The notes under the pieces are model-generated. The model was not told the DNA's origin. It saw nothing but the letters and a program-made list of their open reading frames with translations, and did no database searches. Of a DNA stretch of 64,000 nt, positions 20,410-28,586 are shown one piece after another; positions within the stretch are counted from its first letter, which is position 1, and each line of letters opens with the position of its first letter. This DNA is from Kofleriaceae bacterium (GTDB taxonomy: Bacteria > Myxococcota_A > Polyangia > Haliangiales > Haliangiaceae). Both the position numbers and the translations under genes were made by a program. The stretch spans positions 434,001 through 498,000 of the forward strand of contig JACKDR010000002.1 of NCBI GenBank assembly GCA_020633495.1. Direction: 5' to 3'.

Positions 20410-21156
20410 GTGGAGCTGCTCGCCGCCGCCACCGTGGTCACCGTCGTCGGGCTGCTCGCCGGCCGTCGCGGCGGCGGCCACGCACGCCCCGAGGAGCGCC
20501 AGCGGGACGTGCTGCACCAGGTGGCGACCTGGGTGCGCGGCTACCCCAGCACCCGCGGCACCCGCGGCACCCTGGAGGGCGTCCCGATCTGGTTCGCGCA
20601 CGCGGTCCGTGGCGGCGACCTCGCCGGCGCTGGCGAGAACTGGACCTACGTCGACTGCGCGCTGCCGCCCGGCTACCCGCTGAGCCTGCTGGTGCGGCGA
20701 TCCCGGCCCGGCGACCGCCGCGCCTTGCGCAGCGGGGACATGCTCCACGTCGACGTCGGCGACCCCGCGTTCGACGCCGCGTTCCTGGTCGAGGCCGCGC
20801 CCGCCGACGTCGTCCGCGGCATCCTCACCGCCGAGCTGCGCGCCTTCCTGATGGCGCAGTCCGAGGTCGAGCTGTCGACCTCGCCGGGCCAGCTGCGGCT
20901 GGCGCTGCGCAGCTGGCTCGACGACCCCGAGATCGCCTGGCAGGCGCTGTGCACCGCGGTGCGCATCGCGGTCCGCCTGCGCGCCACGATCCTCGCCGCC
21001 GACGCCGCCGTCGCCATGGTGCCGCCGACCGGCGCGCCGTTCCGCGGCATCCCCGGCGACGCGCCGCTGCGCGCGGTCCGCGACGCCCGCGCCGCCGAGG
21101 TCGATCGGGTCGAGGCGGTCCGCGGCACCCGGCGGGCGCGCGGCGGCCGGCCGTGA
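20410..21156 (+). CDS. Membrane-anchored protein of unknown function, tandem paralogue 1
   Basis: 248-aa protein from a GTG start: one N-terminal TM (LLAAATVVTVVGLLAG) and a soluble domain. It shares with the next two genes the blocks 'WTYVDCALPPGYPLSL', 'VGDPAFDAAFLVEAAPADVV', 'ILTAELRAFLMAQ' and the C-terminal 'PFRGIPGDAPLRAVRDARAAEVDRV'. It lacks the C-terminal TM of copies 2 and 3. No known family recognised. Its product may form a complex with the sister proteins; that is inference. Confidence 0.7.
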   Translation: MELLAAATVVTVVGLLAGRRGGGHARPEERQRDVLHQVATWVRGYPSTRGTRGTLEGVPIWFAHAVRGGDLAGAGENWTYVDCALPPGYPLSLLVRRSRPGDRRALRSGDMLHVDVGDPAFDAAFLVEAAPADVVRGILTAELRAFLMAQSEVELSTSPGQLRLALRSWLDDPEIAWQALCTAVRIAVRLRATILAADAAVAMVPPTGAPFRGIPGDAPLRAVRDARAAEVDRVEAVRGTRRARGGRP

Positions 21157-21182
21157 GGCGCCGGCGCGCCGCGCCGGCTTGC

Positions 21183-21188
21183 TAGGAT
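21183..21188 (+). promoter_or_regulatory. -10 box (TAGGAT) of leaderless gene
   Basis: TAGGAT is 6 nt before the GTG at 21195. Confidence 0.45.
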
Positions 21189-21194
21189 GTCCAC

Positions 21195-21980
21195 GTGATC
21201 GCCGTCGTCGTCATCGCCGCCGTGACCATCGTCATCGCCGCGGTCGCCAGCGCGCACGCCAGCCAGGAGCGCCGCAAGGGCTCGCTGGAGCAGCTGTCGG
21301 CGTGGCTGCACGGCCTGGTCGAGGGCAACGCGGTGACCGGCACCCTCGACGGCGTCAAGGTCCGGCTCGCCTACGAGTCGCGCGGCAGCGGCACGGCCGA
21401 GGAGTCGTGGACCTACGTCGAGGCGCCGCTGCCGCCGGCGTATCCGCTGACCCTGCACGTCGAGGCGCACCGGATGTTCGACCGCGGCAAGATCGAGCGC
21501 GGCGAGATGGTCGACATCGTCGTCGGCGACCCGCCCTTCGACGACCGCTTCCGCGTCGAGGGCGCCCCCGAGGCGGTGATCCGGCGCCTGCTGACCCCGT
21601 CGGTCCGCGGCCACCTGCTCAGCTACGATCGCGTCGAGGTCGCGACCGTCGGCGGCCAGCTCCGCCTCGCCGTCCGCGGCTGGCTCGAGGACGTCGAGGC
21701 CGCGCGCGGCGCGATCGTCTGCGCCGTGACCCTGTCCCGCGCGGTCCGGGTCGCGACCCAGGCGGTGGACGAGGCGGTGCCGCTGACGTCGACGTCGGAT
21801 CCCTACCGCGCGGTCGCCGACGACGGTGCGCGGCGCGCGGCCCGCGCCGCGCGCGCCGCCGAGGTCGCCCACGTCGACGGCCTGCGCCGCGAGCGCGCCG
21901 CCCGCACCGGCGCCTTCCTGATGGTCGGCGTCGCCCTCGTCATCGTGATCGCGATCGCCGGAACCTGCCAGGGCGGCTGA
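21195..21980 (+). CDS. Membrane-anchored protein of unknown function, tandem paralogue 2
   Basis: 261-aa paralogue. N-terminal TM (VVVIAAVTIVIAAVASA), then the shared soluble domain (TYVEAPLPPAYPLTLHVEAH, VGDPPFDDRFRVEGAPEAVI, LLTPSVRGHLL, DPYRAVADDGARRAARAARA), and a C-terminal TM (FLMVGVALVIVIAIAG). The short N- and C-terminal helices suggest both ends sit in the membrane. No known family recognised. Confidence 0.72.
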   Translation: MIAVVVIAAVTIVIAAVASAHASQERRKGSLEQLSAWLHGLVEGNAVTGTLDGVKVRLAYESRGSGTAEESWTYVEAPLPPAYPLTLHVEAHRMFDRGKIERGEMVDIVVGDPPFDDRFRVEGAPEAVIRRLLTPSVRGHLLSYDRVEVATVGGQLRLAVRGWLEDVEAARGAIVCAVTLSRAVRVATQAVDEAVPLTSTSDPYRAVADDGARRAARAARAAEVAHVDGLRRERAARTGAFLMVGVALVIVIAIAGTCQGG

Positions 21981-21988
21981 GCGGCGCG

Positions 21989-22786
21989 ATGCTACCGTCG
22001 GGCGTGCTCGGCGCCCTGTGCATCAGCCTCGTGGTGACCGTGGTCGTCGTGCTGCTGGTCCGGGACCCGCAGTGGTCCGCCGCCCGCGACACCCTCTTCC
22101 AGGCGCTGGCATCCCGGATGGACGGCGTCGTGACTCGCGACGGCGTGACCGGCTCGATCGACGGCATCCCGTGCAGCCTCGTCCTGCGCTACGCCGACGA
22201 GGAGCCGCCGGCCTCGCACCGGGTGTCGGTGCGGTGTCCGCTGCCGGCCCGGCTGCGCGTCACCCTCCAGCTGCAGCGTCACGAGCCGGGTGATCATCGC
22301 GAGCGCGCCGCCGGCCGGCTGACCGACGTGGCCGTCGGCGACGACGCCTTCGACGCGCGCTTCCTCGTCGAGGGGGCCCCGGCCGACGTGATCCGACGCG
22401 CGCTGACGCCCGAGCTCCGGGGCTTCCTGATGGCGCAGCGCGCCCCCTTGATCACGACGACCCCGGGCCGGCTCACCCTCGAGGTCGACGCCGCGCTCGG
22501 CGATCTGGAGGCCCACGCGGAGGCGGCGCGGGTCACGGCGCGGCTGGTGGCTGGCCTCCAGACGGCGGCCGAGGCGATCGACGCGTCGGTCGCGATGGCG
22601 TACGGAGGCGATCCGTTCCGCGGCATGCCCGACGACGCACCGGTGCGCGCGGCCCGCGCCGCTCGCGTCGCCGAGGTCACCCGGATCGATCGGCAGCGGG
22701 CCGATCGTGCGGCGCACGACGTCCGCGTCGGGCTCGTGCTCGCCGTCGTCGTGGTGACGCCGATCCTGCTGGCCGCGGTCTGCTGA
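21989..22786 (+). CDS. Membrane-anchored protein of unknown function, tandem paralogue 3
   Basis: 265-aa third copy beginning 8 nt after the stop of copy 2, so probably co-transcribed. N-terminal TM (LGALCISLVVTVVVVLLV), conserved blocks VGDDAFDARFLVEGAPADVI, ALTPELRGFLMAQ and DPFRGMPDDAPVRAARAARV, and a C-terminal TM (VRVGLVLAVVVVTPILLAAV). It is closest to copy 1 in the LTPELR.FLMAQ block and to copy 2 in its overall membrane layout. Confidence 0.72.
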   Translation: MLPSGVLGALCISLVVTVVVVLLVRDPQWSAARDTLFQALASRMDGVVTRDGVTGSIDGIPCSLVLRYADEEPPASHRVSVRCPLPARLRVTLQLQRHEPGDHRERAAGRLTDVAVGDDAFDARFLVEGAPADVIRRALTPELRGFLMAQRAPLITTTPGRLTLEVDAALGDLEAHAEAARVTARLVAGLQTAAEAIDASVAMAYGGDPFRGMPDDAPVRAARAARVAEVTRIDRQRADRAAHDVRVGLVLAVVVVTPILLAAVC

Positions 22787-22798
22787 GCCGCGCCGCGG

Positions 22799-23491
22799 TC
22801 ACCGCGGCCGCTTGCCGGTCTCGCGGAAGACGACGTCGTCGAGGGTCATGCCGTCGCGCGGCGCGAAGATCTCGTCGCCGGCGACCGCGGCGAGGATGCG
22901 ATCGGAGCGGAAGCTGCGCAGGTCCTGGCGCAGCCGGCAGTAGGCCGACACCAGCCACCACTTGCCGAGGCGGACCAGGCCCAGCGGCTCGACGTCGCGC
23001 TCGGTGTCCTCGCCGCGGGCCAGGCCGGCGTAGCGGATGTGGACGACCCGGCGCCGGTGGATCGCGTCGAGCAGGACGCCGAGCGGGCCCACCCGCGCCT
23101 GGTCTTCACCCGGCAGGATGACGGCGCGGCGGTGGTCCTTGAGCCGCCGCACCGCCTCGGGCGACAGCGTCGCCTCGAGCTTGGCCAGCGCCGAGCGCAG
23201 CGGGCCGCCGAGGTCGTCGTCGGCGCCGCGCTCGAGGACGCGCGCCGCCAGCACCAGGGCCTCGGCCTCGTCGGGATCGAACGCCAGCGGCCGCGCCTGC
23301 GCGGTCGCCGGCAGGGTGTAGCCGTCACCGGCGGTGCCGACGATCGGGAAGCCGGCCTCCTCGAGCGACGCGACGTCACGGTAGATCGTGCGCAGGCTGA
23401 CGTCGAAGTGCGCCGCCAGGTCCTCGGCGGTGAGCCGCCGCCGCGCCGACAGCAAGAGCGCCATCGAGACCAGCCGGGTCAGCCGCTTCAC
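22799..23491 (-). CDS. YafY-like HTH and WYL-domain transcriptional regulator
   Basis: 230-aa regulator: N-terminal DeoR-type helix-turn-helix (LTAEDLAAHFDVSLRTIYRD, about 20-40) followed by a WYL ligand-sensing region with GKWWLVSAYCRLRQDLRSFR (about 180). WYL proteins typically sense small molecules or nucleic acid and repress neighbouring genes. The adjacent VOC gene downstream of its promoter region may be part of the same module. GTG start supported by TATCGT 6 nt upstream. Confidence 0.9.
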   Translation of the reverse strand: MKRLTRLVSMALLLSARRRLTAEDLAAHFDVSLRTIYRDVASLEEAGFPIVGTAGDGYTLPATAQARPLAFDPDEAEALVLAARVLERGADDDLGGPLRSALAKLEATLSPEAVRRLKDHRRAVILPGEDQARVGPLGVLLDAIHRRRVVHIRYAGLARGEDTERDVEPLGLVRLGKWWLVSAYCRLRQDLRSFRSDRILAAVAGDEIFAPRDGMTLDDVVFRETGKRPR

Positions 23492-23497
23492 GACGCC

Positions 23498-23503
23498 ACG
23501 ATA
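23498..23503 (-). promoter_or_regulatory. -10 box (TATCGT) of leaderless gene
   Basis: TATCGT is 6 nt before the GTG at 23491. Confidence 0.45.
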
Positions 23504-23542
23504 CCGCGGAGCGAACGGGTGAGGTGCGCAGCCCGGGACCAG

Positions 23543-23932
23543 TCACGTCGACCAGGGTGTCGCCAGCTCGACCAGGACGCCGTCGTCGTCGCGGACGTAG
23601 GCGACGGTCTGGCCCCACGGCTTGGTCGCGGGCTCGCGCAGCGCGGTGCAGCCGGCGGCGACCGCGCGGGCGTACGCCGCCGGCACGTCGTCGAACACGA
23701 AGCAGACCTCGAACGCCGCCGGCGTGCCGTCGGGCCGGGCCCGGGTGAACTCGCCGGCGTTGCCGGCGGCGAAGTCCTCCTGGACGAAGCCGAGCGGGAC
23801 CTCGCCGGCGAGCTCGCCGTAGCTGCCGCCGTCGGCGACGAACTTGCGCTCGGCGCCGAAGGCACGCTCGTAGAAGGCCAGCTTGGCGGTGACGTCGCGG
23901 GTGTAGAGCAAGAGGGCGCCGAGTCGGGTCAT
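23543..23932 (-). CDS. VOC family protein (glyoxalase/bleomycin-resistance fold)
   Basis: 129-aa VOC-fold protein with paired beta-alpha-beta units: LGALLLYTRDVTAKLAFYER at the start, AFEVCFVFDDVPAAYARAVA and VAYVRDDDGVLVELATP near the end. The terminal Glu of VELA matches a usual metal ligand. Substrate unknown. ATG 23932 is chosen because AGGAGA is correctly spaced upstream; the frame extends 8 codons further. Confidence 0.88.
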   Translation of the reverse strand: MTRLGALLLYTRDVTAKLAFYERAFGAERKFVADGGSYGELAGEVPLGFVQEDFAAGNAGEFTRARPDGTPAAFEVCFVFDDVPAAYARAVAAGCTALREPATKPWGQTVAYVRDDDGVLVELATPWST

Positions 23933-24010
23933 GGGATTCTCCTGGTGTGGGCCCACGGTGCGCGGCGCCGCTGACAGCGGCCTGTCAGCAGGCGGACGAC
24001 CGGCGCGCCG

Positions 24011-25240
24011 CTACTCGCGGTTCTCGACCTCGAACACCATGCCGATCGCGCGCAGGCGCTCGATCAGGGTCACGCCCATGGCGCTCGCCGGGGTCAGCAC
24101 CCCGCCCGGCGAGTCGAGCGGGTCGAGCGCCAGACACAGCGCCGCCTCGGCCAGCATCCGCGACGTCGAGCCGTAGCCGGGATCGTAGTGGTCCTCGATC
24201 CGCCCCAGCAGCCGGGTGCCGGCGACGCCGTCGGCGAACATCCGGGTCTTGTGGAACCCGGCCTCGCGCTCGGCCTGGGTCGGGCCCTGGCCGGGGCCGG
24301 GCAGCCGCGCCTCCAGGCGCTTGCGCAGCGGCGGCACCTGGCTGGCGGCGGCGAACGCGGCCAGCCCGGCGGTGAACGCGCCGGCCATGGCCAGGCCGCG
24401 GACGCCGTCGGGGAACGTCATCTGCTCCTGGTAGCGGAGCAGCTCGCCGTAGGCGCCGTCGAGCAGCGCGTTGCTGCGGCGGACCACGCGGGTGTTGATC
24501 ACCGCCATCACGAACGGCCCGACCCAGCCGCCGGCCCGGCGATCGCGTCGCACGCCGCGCGGATCGGGGCCGTCGAAGCCGCGCGGCCCGGTCGCGGGGT
24601 TGAGCGCGTACGGATCGCCGAGCAGCTTGCGCGCCGCCGGGTCGCGGCGCGCGGCGTCGAGGATGCCGAGCATGCTGTGGATCGTGCCGCCCGACGGGCC
24701 GCCCTTGACGCGGAAGAAGGCGTCGACCCGGGCCAGGCGATCGCCGCGCTCGCGCATCGCGTGGTGCAGCATCAGGACGCCGAGATCCGAGGGGATCGAG
24801 TCGAAGCCGCAGGTGTGGACGATGCGCGCGCCGCTGGCGCGGGCGGTGTCGTGGTGGGCGTCGATCATCTCCCGCATCCACGGCACCTCGCCGGTGAGGT
24901 CGCAGTAGTGGGTGCCGGCAGCGGCGCACGCGGCGACCAGCTCGCTGCCGTACCTGGCGTACGGCCCGACGGTGGTGCACACGACGCGGGTCCGCGCCGC
25001 GATGGCGTCGAGCGAGGCGCGATCGTGGGCCTCGCCGATCAGGATCGGCAGGTCGGCGAGGCGCGGCGTCACCGCGGCGAGCTCGACGCGGATGCGCTCC
25101 AGCTTGTGCCGGTCGCGGCCGGCCAGCGCCCACGTCAGGGTCGCCGCGTGGGGCGTGGTGGCGAGGTAGTCGGCGACCAGCCGGCCGGTGTAGCCGGTGG
25201 CGCCCCACAGGACGACGTCGAGCTCGCGCGAGGTGCTCAT
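24011..25240 (-). CDS. Trans-acting enoyl reductase / saccharopine dehydrogenase-like oxidoreductase
   Basis: 409-aa NAD(P)-binding protein. The Rossmann motif GATGYTGRLVADYL lies at residues 13-26, followed by ALAGRD and VVCTTVGPYARYG, as in the trans-acting enoyl reductase family used with mycobacterial lipid synthases and in related eukaryotic saccharopine-dehydrogenase-like oxidoreductases. The C-terminal half contains PPLRKRLEARLPGPGQGPTQ, also typical. Substrate not known. TAGGCT lies 9 nt before the ATG. Confidence 0.88.
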   Translation of the reverse strand: MSTSRELDVVLWGATGYTGRLVADYLATTPHAATLTWALAGRDRHKLERIRVELAAVTPRLADLPILIGEAHDRASLDAIAARTRVVCTTVGPYARYGSELVAACAAAGTHYCDLTGEVPWMREMIDAHHDTARASGARIVHTCGFDSIPSDLGVLMLHHAMRERGDRLARVDAFFRVKGGPSGGTIHSMLGILDAARRDPAARKLLGDPYALNPATGPRGFDGPDPRGVRRDRRAGGWVGPFVMAVINTRVVRRSNALLDGAYGELLRYQEQMTFPDGVRGLAMAGAFTAGLAAFAAASQVPPLRKRLEARLPGPGQGPTQAEREAGFHKTRMFADGVAGTRLLGRIEDHYDPGYGSTSRMLAEAALCLALDPLDSPGGVLTPASAMGVTLIERLRAIGMVFEVENRE

Positions 25241-25249
25241 GGTGGCGGC

Positions 25250-25255
25250 AGCCTA
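25250..25255 (-). promoter_or_regulatory. -10 box (TAGGCT) close to start codon
   Basis: TAGGCT is 9 nt before the ATG at 25240, leaving a leader of at most a few nucleotides. Confidence 0.4.
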
Positions 25256-25278
25256 CCGCCTCGGCGCTCGCGGATCGG

Positions 25279-25333
25279 CGTTGAACGGTGGTCAACGTTC
25301 TGGTTGTCGAGGCCCGGTCGCCGTGGGACAACC
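25279..25333. promoter_or_regulatory. Two operator-like dyads upstream of lipoprotein gene
   Basis: CGTTGA-N7-TCAACG (25279-25297) and GGTTGTC-N18-GACAACC (25302-25333) are perfect inverted repeats next to each other, ending 6 nt before the ATG at 25340. They lie between divergent genes and could bind a regulator controlling either. Confidence 0.4.
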
Positions 25334-25339
25334 TCGGCA

Positions 25340-25849
25340 ATGCGCGCCTTCCTGTTCGCCCTCGCCCTGGCAGCTCTGACCGCGTGCGGCCCCAAGCCCG
25401 CCTCGCAGGGGCCCACGCCGACCCTCGATCCCGACCCGGCCCCGGGCGACGGCGCGACCGGCGACGGTGGCGACGCGACCCCGCCCGCTGGCGGCGCCAC
25501 CGAGATCCCCGCCGAGACCGAGGCCCACGCGATCGCCGCGATCGAGCTGTTCGAGGACCTCGCCGCCGCTGCCGAGTCGGGGAACGGCGACTGCCCGCTG
25601 ATCGTCTTCAAGATGCGCGGCGTCGCCGACGGCCCCCACGGCGAGGCCCTGCACGAGGCCGACCAGGATCCCAACATGAGCCGCGAGATCGCCGAGGAGC
25701 TGATGCAGCGCCACGGCGAACGCCTCGACCGCGCCACCACCCGCCTCAGCCAGGCGCTGCAGGCGTGCCCGAACACGCCCGAGATCGACGCCATCTTCCA
25801 GCAGATCGGGCTGGCGACGGGCGGCGGCGACGCCCCGCCCGTCGAGTAG
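25340..25849 (+). CDS. Small putative lipoprotein
   Basis: 169-aa lipoprotein of unknown function: signal peptide MRAFLFALALAALTAC with the lipidated Cys at 16, a Pro/Gly/Asp linker to about 55, then a mostly helical domain with two Cys residues (GDCPLIVFKMRG and LQACPNTPE) that may form a disulfide. The next gene starts 3 nt after its stop, so the two are an operon. Confidence 0.72.
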   Translation: MRAFLFALALAALTACGPKPASQGPTPTLDPDPAPGDGATGDGGDATPPAGGATEIPAETEAHAIAAIELFEDLAAAAESGNGDCPLIVFKMRGVADGPHGEALHEADQDPNMSREIAEELMQRHGERLDRATTRLSQALQACPNTPEIDAIFQQIGLATGGGDAPPVE

Positions 25850-25852
25850 CGG

Positions 25853-27163
25853 ATGTCGCGGGGCCTGACGATCGCGCTCGGCGCGCTCGGCGTCGTCGGC
25901 TGCCTGGCGATGCTGATCTGCTTCGAGCCGCTGCGGCGCTCGACCGCCGACGCCAGCGACGGCGCGGTCTCGGTGTGGATCTACACCCCGCACGTCGCGC
26001 CGGGCGACACCCTGACGCTGGGCGTCCGCGTCGCCGGCGGCGACGCGATCGGCATCGAGGACGTCACGGTGACCGCCGACGGCAAGACCCTGCGGGTCCG
26101 CGGCGACGGCGCGACCTGGGGCTCGATGATCGTCACCAACCACCACGGCGCCGAGGACAGCCTCGACGTCGAGGTCGAGGTGCCGCGCGACGCGACGCCC
26201 GGCGACACCCTGCGCCTCGCGGTCGAGGTCGCCTACGTCGAGGCCGCGTCGTCGGGGTCGTCGTTCCACAACGCCCGCGGTCGTGGCGCGGTCCAGCTCG
26301 CGGTGTCGGTGCGGTCGCCGACGATGCGCGCGGTCCGTCGCCTGCTCTCGGGGGGCCGCGCCCTGGCGACGCTGGGCGCGCTGTGCCTGCTGGTCTGGTA
26401 CGCGGGGCCGTGGCTGGGCTGGCTCAACCGCCAGGACGGCGGCGGCGGCGAGGCGCTCGGGGTGCTGTTCATCGCGCTGCTGGTCCTCAACGGCTTCGTC
26501 GGCTACGCGGTGTTCATCCTGCCGCTGGTGGCCGCGACCGCGTGGACCGGGAGCTGGCTGTTCGTGGTCGCCGGGATCGTGTGGTTCGCCGCGCCGATCT
26601 GGGTCGCGATCAAGCACCGCCGCCGCGGTGGCGTGCGCGGCGTCAAGGGCGACCTCGCCGACTTCCAGCTGCGCCCGGTGGTGGGTCGCACCCTGGGCAC
26701 GCCGTACCGGACCGACGCCGCGGCTGCGCACGAGGTCCTGGCCGGCGCGCCACGCGTCGACACCACGACCCACCCGATCGCCGTGGTCGAGGCCGCGCTG
26801 CGCGAGGTCGGCCTGCGCGCCACCGCGCGCGGCAAGCTGATCACGATCGTCGACGATCGCGGCCGGGTCGCGACGCTGCGGGTGCGCCGCCCGGCCCGGG
26901 TCGCGATCGCCGGCATGACCCTGCGCAGCCGCGACAACCTGGTCTCGATCGACGTCGCCCGCGCCCTGGTGCCGCTGTACGGGCCGTTGCGGCTCAGCGG
27001 GCCGCTGCTGGGGCTGCTGATCGACGGCACCCGCAGCCGCGACGAGGTGATCGCCGAGGCCGACGCCCAGTTCCACAAGGCGCTCGGCGTCCTCCAGCAG
27101 GGCCTGGAGCGCACCGGGGCCATCATGTCGCAGGTCCAGGACTCGCTGCGGCGACGGCGCTGA
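25853..27163 (+). CDS. Multi-TM membrane protein with an extracytoplasmic beta domain
   Basis: 436-aa membrane protein, family not recognised. N-terminal TM (TIALGALGVVGCLAMLICF), an extracytoplasmic beta-rich domain (about 45-160; PHVAPGDTLTLGVRVAGGDA, EVPRDATPGDTLRLAVEVAY), three TMs between about 165 and 250 (LGALCLLVWYAGPWLGWL, LGVLFIALLVLNGFVGYAVF, LFVVAGIVWFAAPIWVAI) and a C-terminal soluble domain of about 190 residues. It follows a lipoprotein gene by 3 nt and probably works with it at the envelope. Confidence 0.75.
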   Translation: MSRGLTIALGALGVVGCLAMLICFEPLRRSTADASDGAVSVWIYTPHVAPGDTLTLGVRVAGGDAIGIEDVTVTADGKTLRVRGDGATWGSMIVTNHHGAEDSLDVEVEVPRDATPGDTLRLAVEVAYVEAASSGSSFHNARGRGAVQLAVSVRSPTMRAVRRLLSGGRALATLGALCLLVWYAGPWLGWLNRQDGGGGEALGVLFIALLVLNGFVGYAVFILPLVAATAWTGSWLFVVAGIVWFAAPIWVAIKHRRRGGVRGVKGDLADFQLRPVVGRTLGTPYRTDAAAAHEVLAGAPRVDTTTHPIAVVEAALREVGLRATARGKLITIVDDRGRVATLRVRRPARVAIAGMTLRSRDNLVSIDVARALVPLYGPLRLSGPLLGLLIDGTRSRDEVIAEADAQFHKALGVLQQGLERTGAIMSQVQDSLRRRR

Positions 27164-27262
27164 CCGGCGCGCCGCGGCGCCGGCGCGCCGACGTGCCTTC
27201 ACCATCGCGCCCGGTCGCGCCTGGCGCTATGGTCGGCGCGCGCCATCGCGCAGGACGTGCCC

Positions 27263-28504
27263 ATGCCGCCGCAACCGCTGCCGCCGACCTCGTTCCCCAA
27301 GGGCGAGATCAAGATCCTCCTCCTCGAGAACATCCACGTCAGCGCCAACGAGCTGCTGGACGCCGAGGGCTTCCAGGTCGAGCGCGTCTCCGGCTCGCTG
27401 CCCGAGGACCAGCTGGTCGAGCGGATCCGCGACGCCCACGTCATCGGCATCCGCAGCAAGACCCGGCTGACCCCGCGCGTCCTCGACGAGGCGCGGCGGC
27501 TGCTCGCGGTCGGGTGCTTCTGCATCGGCACCAACCAGGTCGCGCTCACCCACGCCAACGGCCTGGGCATCCCGGTGTTCAACGCGCCGTTCTCGAACAC
27601 CCGCTCGGTCGCCGAGCTGATGCTCGCCGAGATCGTCGTGCTGTCGCGCCAGCTGTTCGATCGCTCCCGCGAGGTCCACGAGGGCACCTGGAAGAAGCTC
27701 GCCGTCGGCGCCCACGAGGTCCGCGGCAAGACCCTCGGCATCGTCGGCTACGGCCACATCGGCCGCCAGGTCGGCGTGCTCGCCGAGTTCTTCGGCCTGC
27801 GCGTGCTGTTCTACGACATCGCCGCGCGCCTGCCGATGGGCAACAACCGCGCCGTGCCCTCGCTCGACGAGCTGCTCGCCGAGAGCGACTACGTCACGCT
27901 GCACGTGCCCGAGACCCCGCAGACCGCCGGCATGATCGGCGCCGCCGAGCTGGCCAGGATGAAGGCCGGCGCGATGCTGCTCAACGCCAGCCGCGGCACC
28001 GTCGTCGACCTCGACGCCCTGGCGGCGTCGCTGCGCGACGGCCACCTCGCCGGCGCCGCGGTCGACGTCTATCCCGAGGAGCCGGTCAGCAACAGCGACG
28101 GCTTCCGGTCGCCGCTGCGCGGCCTGGCCAACGTCGTGCTGACCCCGCACATCGGCGGCTCCACCGAGGAGGCGCAGGAGGCGATCGGCCGCGAGGTCTC
28201 GGCGTCGCTGGTCAAGCTGGTCAACAGCGGCGCCACCACCGGCGCGGTCAACTTCCCCGAGATCGAGCTGCCGCAGGCGCCCGGCACCCACCGCATCCTC
28301 AACGTCCACCGCAACGTCCCCGGCGTCATGCGCGACATCACGCGGATCATCTCGGACAAGGACGCCAACATCCACGCCCAGATGCTCGCGACCGATCCCG
28401 ACATCGGCTACCTGATCGTCGACCTCGATCGCGCGGTCTCGCACGAGGTCAAGGACGCGATCTCGGCGCTGTCGACGAGCATCCGGACCCGCATCCTGTA
28501 CTAG
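27263..28504 (+). CDS. serA: D-3-phosphoglycerate dehydrogenase
   Basis: 413-aa enzyme for the first step of serine synthesis, oxidising 3-phosphoglycerate with NAD+. Seen: GIRSKTRLTP and FNAPFSNTRSVAELMLAEI of the substrate domain, NAD motif GIVGYGHIGRQVGV (about 157), catalytic Arg in NASRGTVVD, Glu in VDVYPEEP and His in LTPHIGGSTEEA, and a C-terminal ACT-type regulatory domain (about 335-413). This is the E. coli-type SerA architecture. ATG 27263 is chosen because AGGA is 7 nt upstream; the in-frame GTG at 27257 is too close. A possible -10 TATGGT is at 27228. Confidence 0.95.
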   Translation: MPPQPLPPTSFPKGEIKILLLENIHVSANELLDAEGFQVERVSGSLPEDQLVERIRDAHVIGIRSKTRLTPRVLDEARRLLAVGCFCIGTNQVALTHANGLGIPVFNAPFSNTRSVAELMLAEIVVLSRQLFDRSREVHEGTWKKLAVGAHEVRGKTLGIVGYGHIGRQVGVLAEFFGLRVLFYDIAARLPMGNNRAVPSLDELLAESDYVTLHVPETPQTAGMIGAAELARMKAGAMLLNASRGTVVDLDALAASLRDGHLAGAAVDVYPEEPVSNSDGFRSPLRGLANVVLTPHIGGSTEEAQEAIGREVSASLVKLVNSGATTGAVNFPEIELPQAPGTHRILNVHRNVPGVMRDITRIISDKDANIHAQMLATDPDIGYLIVDLDRAVSHEVKDAISALSTSIRTRILY

Positions 28505-28515
28505 CAGGCCGATGA

Positions 28516-28538
28516 AGAACGCCGCGCAGCGGCGTTCT
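28516..28538 (+). terminator. Hairpin after serA
   Basis: Perfect 9-bp stem AGAACGCCG/CGGCGTTCT with a 5-nt loop, 12 nt after the stop. The T-tract is weak (CTATCG). Confidence 0.55.
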
Positions 28539-28551
28539 CTATCGTCCTGAT

Positions 28552-28584
28552 CCCGTGCCCGTGCCCGTGCCCGTGCCCGTGCCC
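28552..28584. repeat. Hexanucleotide repeat (CCCGTG)5
   Basis: Five exact tandem copies of CCCGTG plus a partial copy, lying directly after the stop of the minus-strand gene that ends at 28587. Confidence 0.8.
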
Positions 28585-28586
28585 GC

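Noticed and set aside
28552..28584. Hexanucleotide repeat as a phase-variation switch
   Set aside because: It lies after the stop codon of the neighbouring gene, so changes in copy number would not alter a reading frame or an evident promoter.
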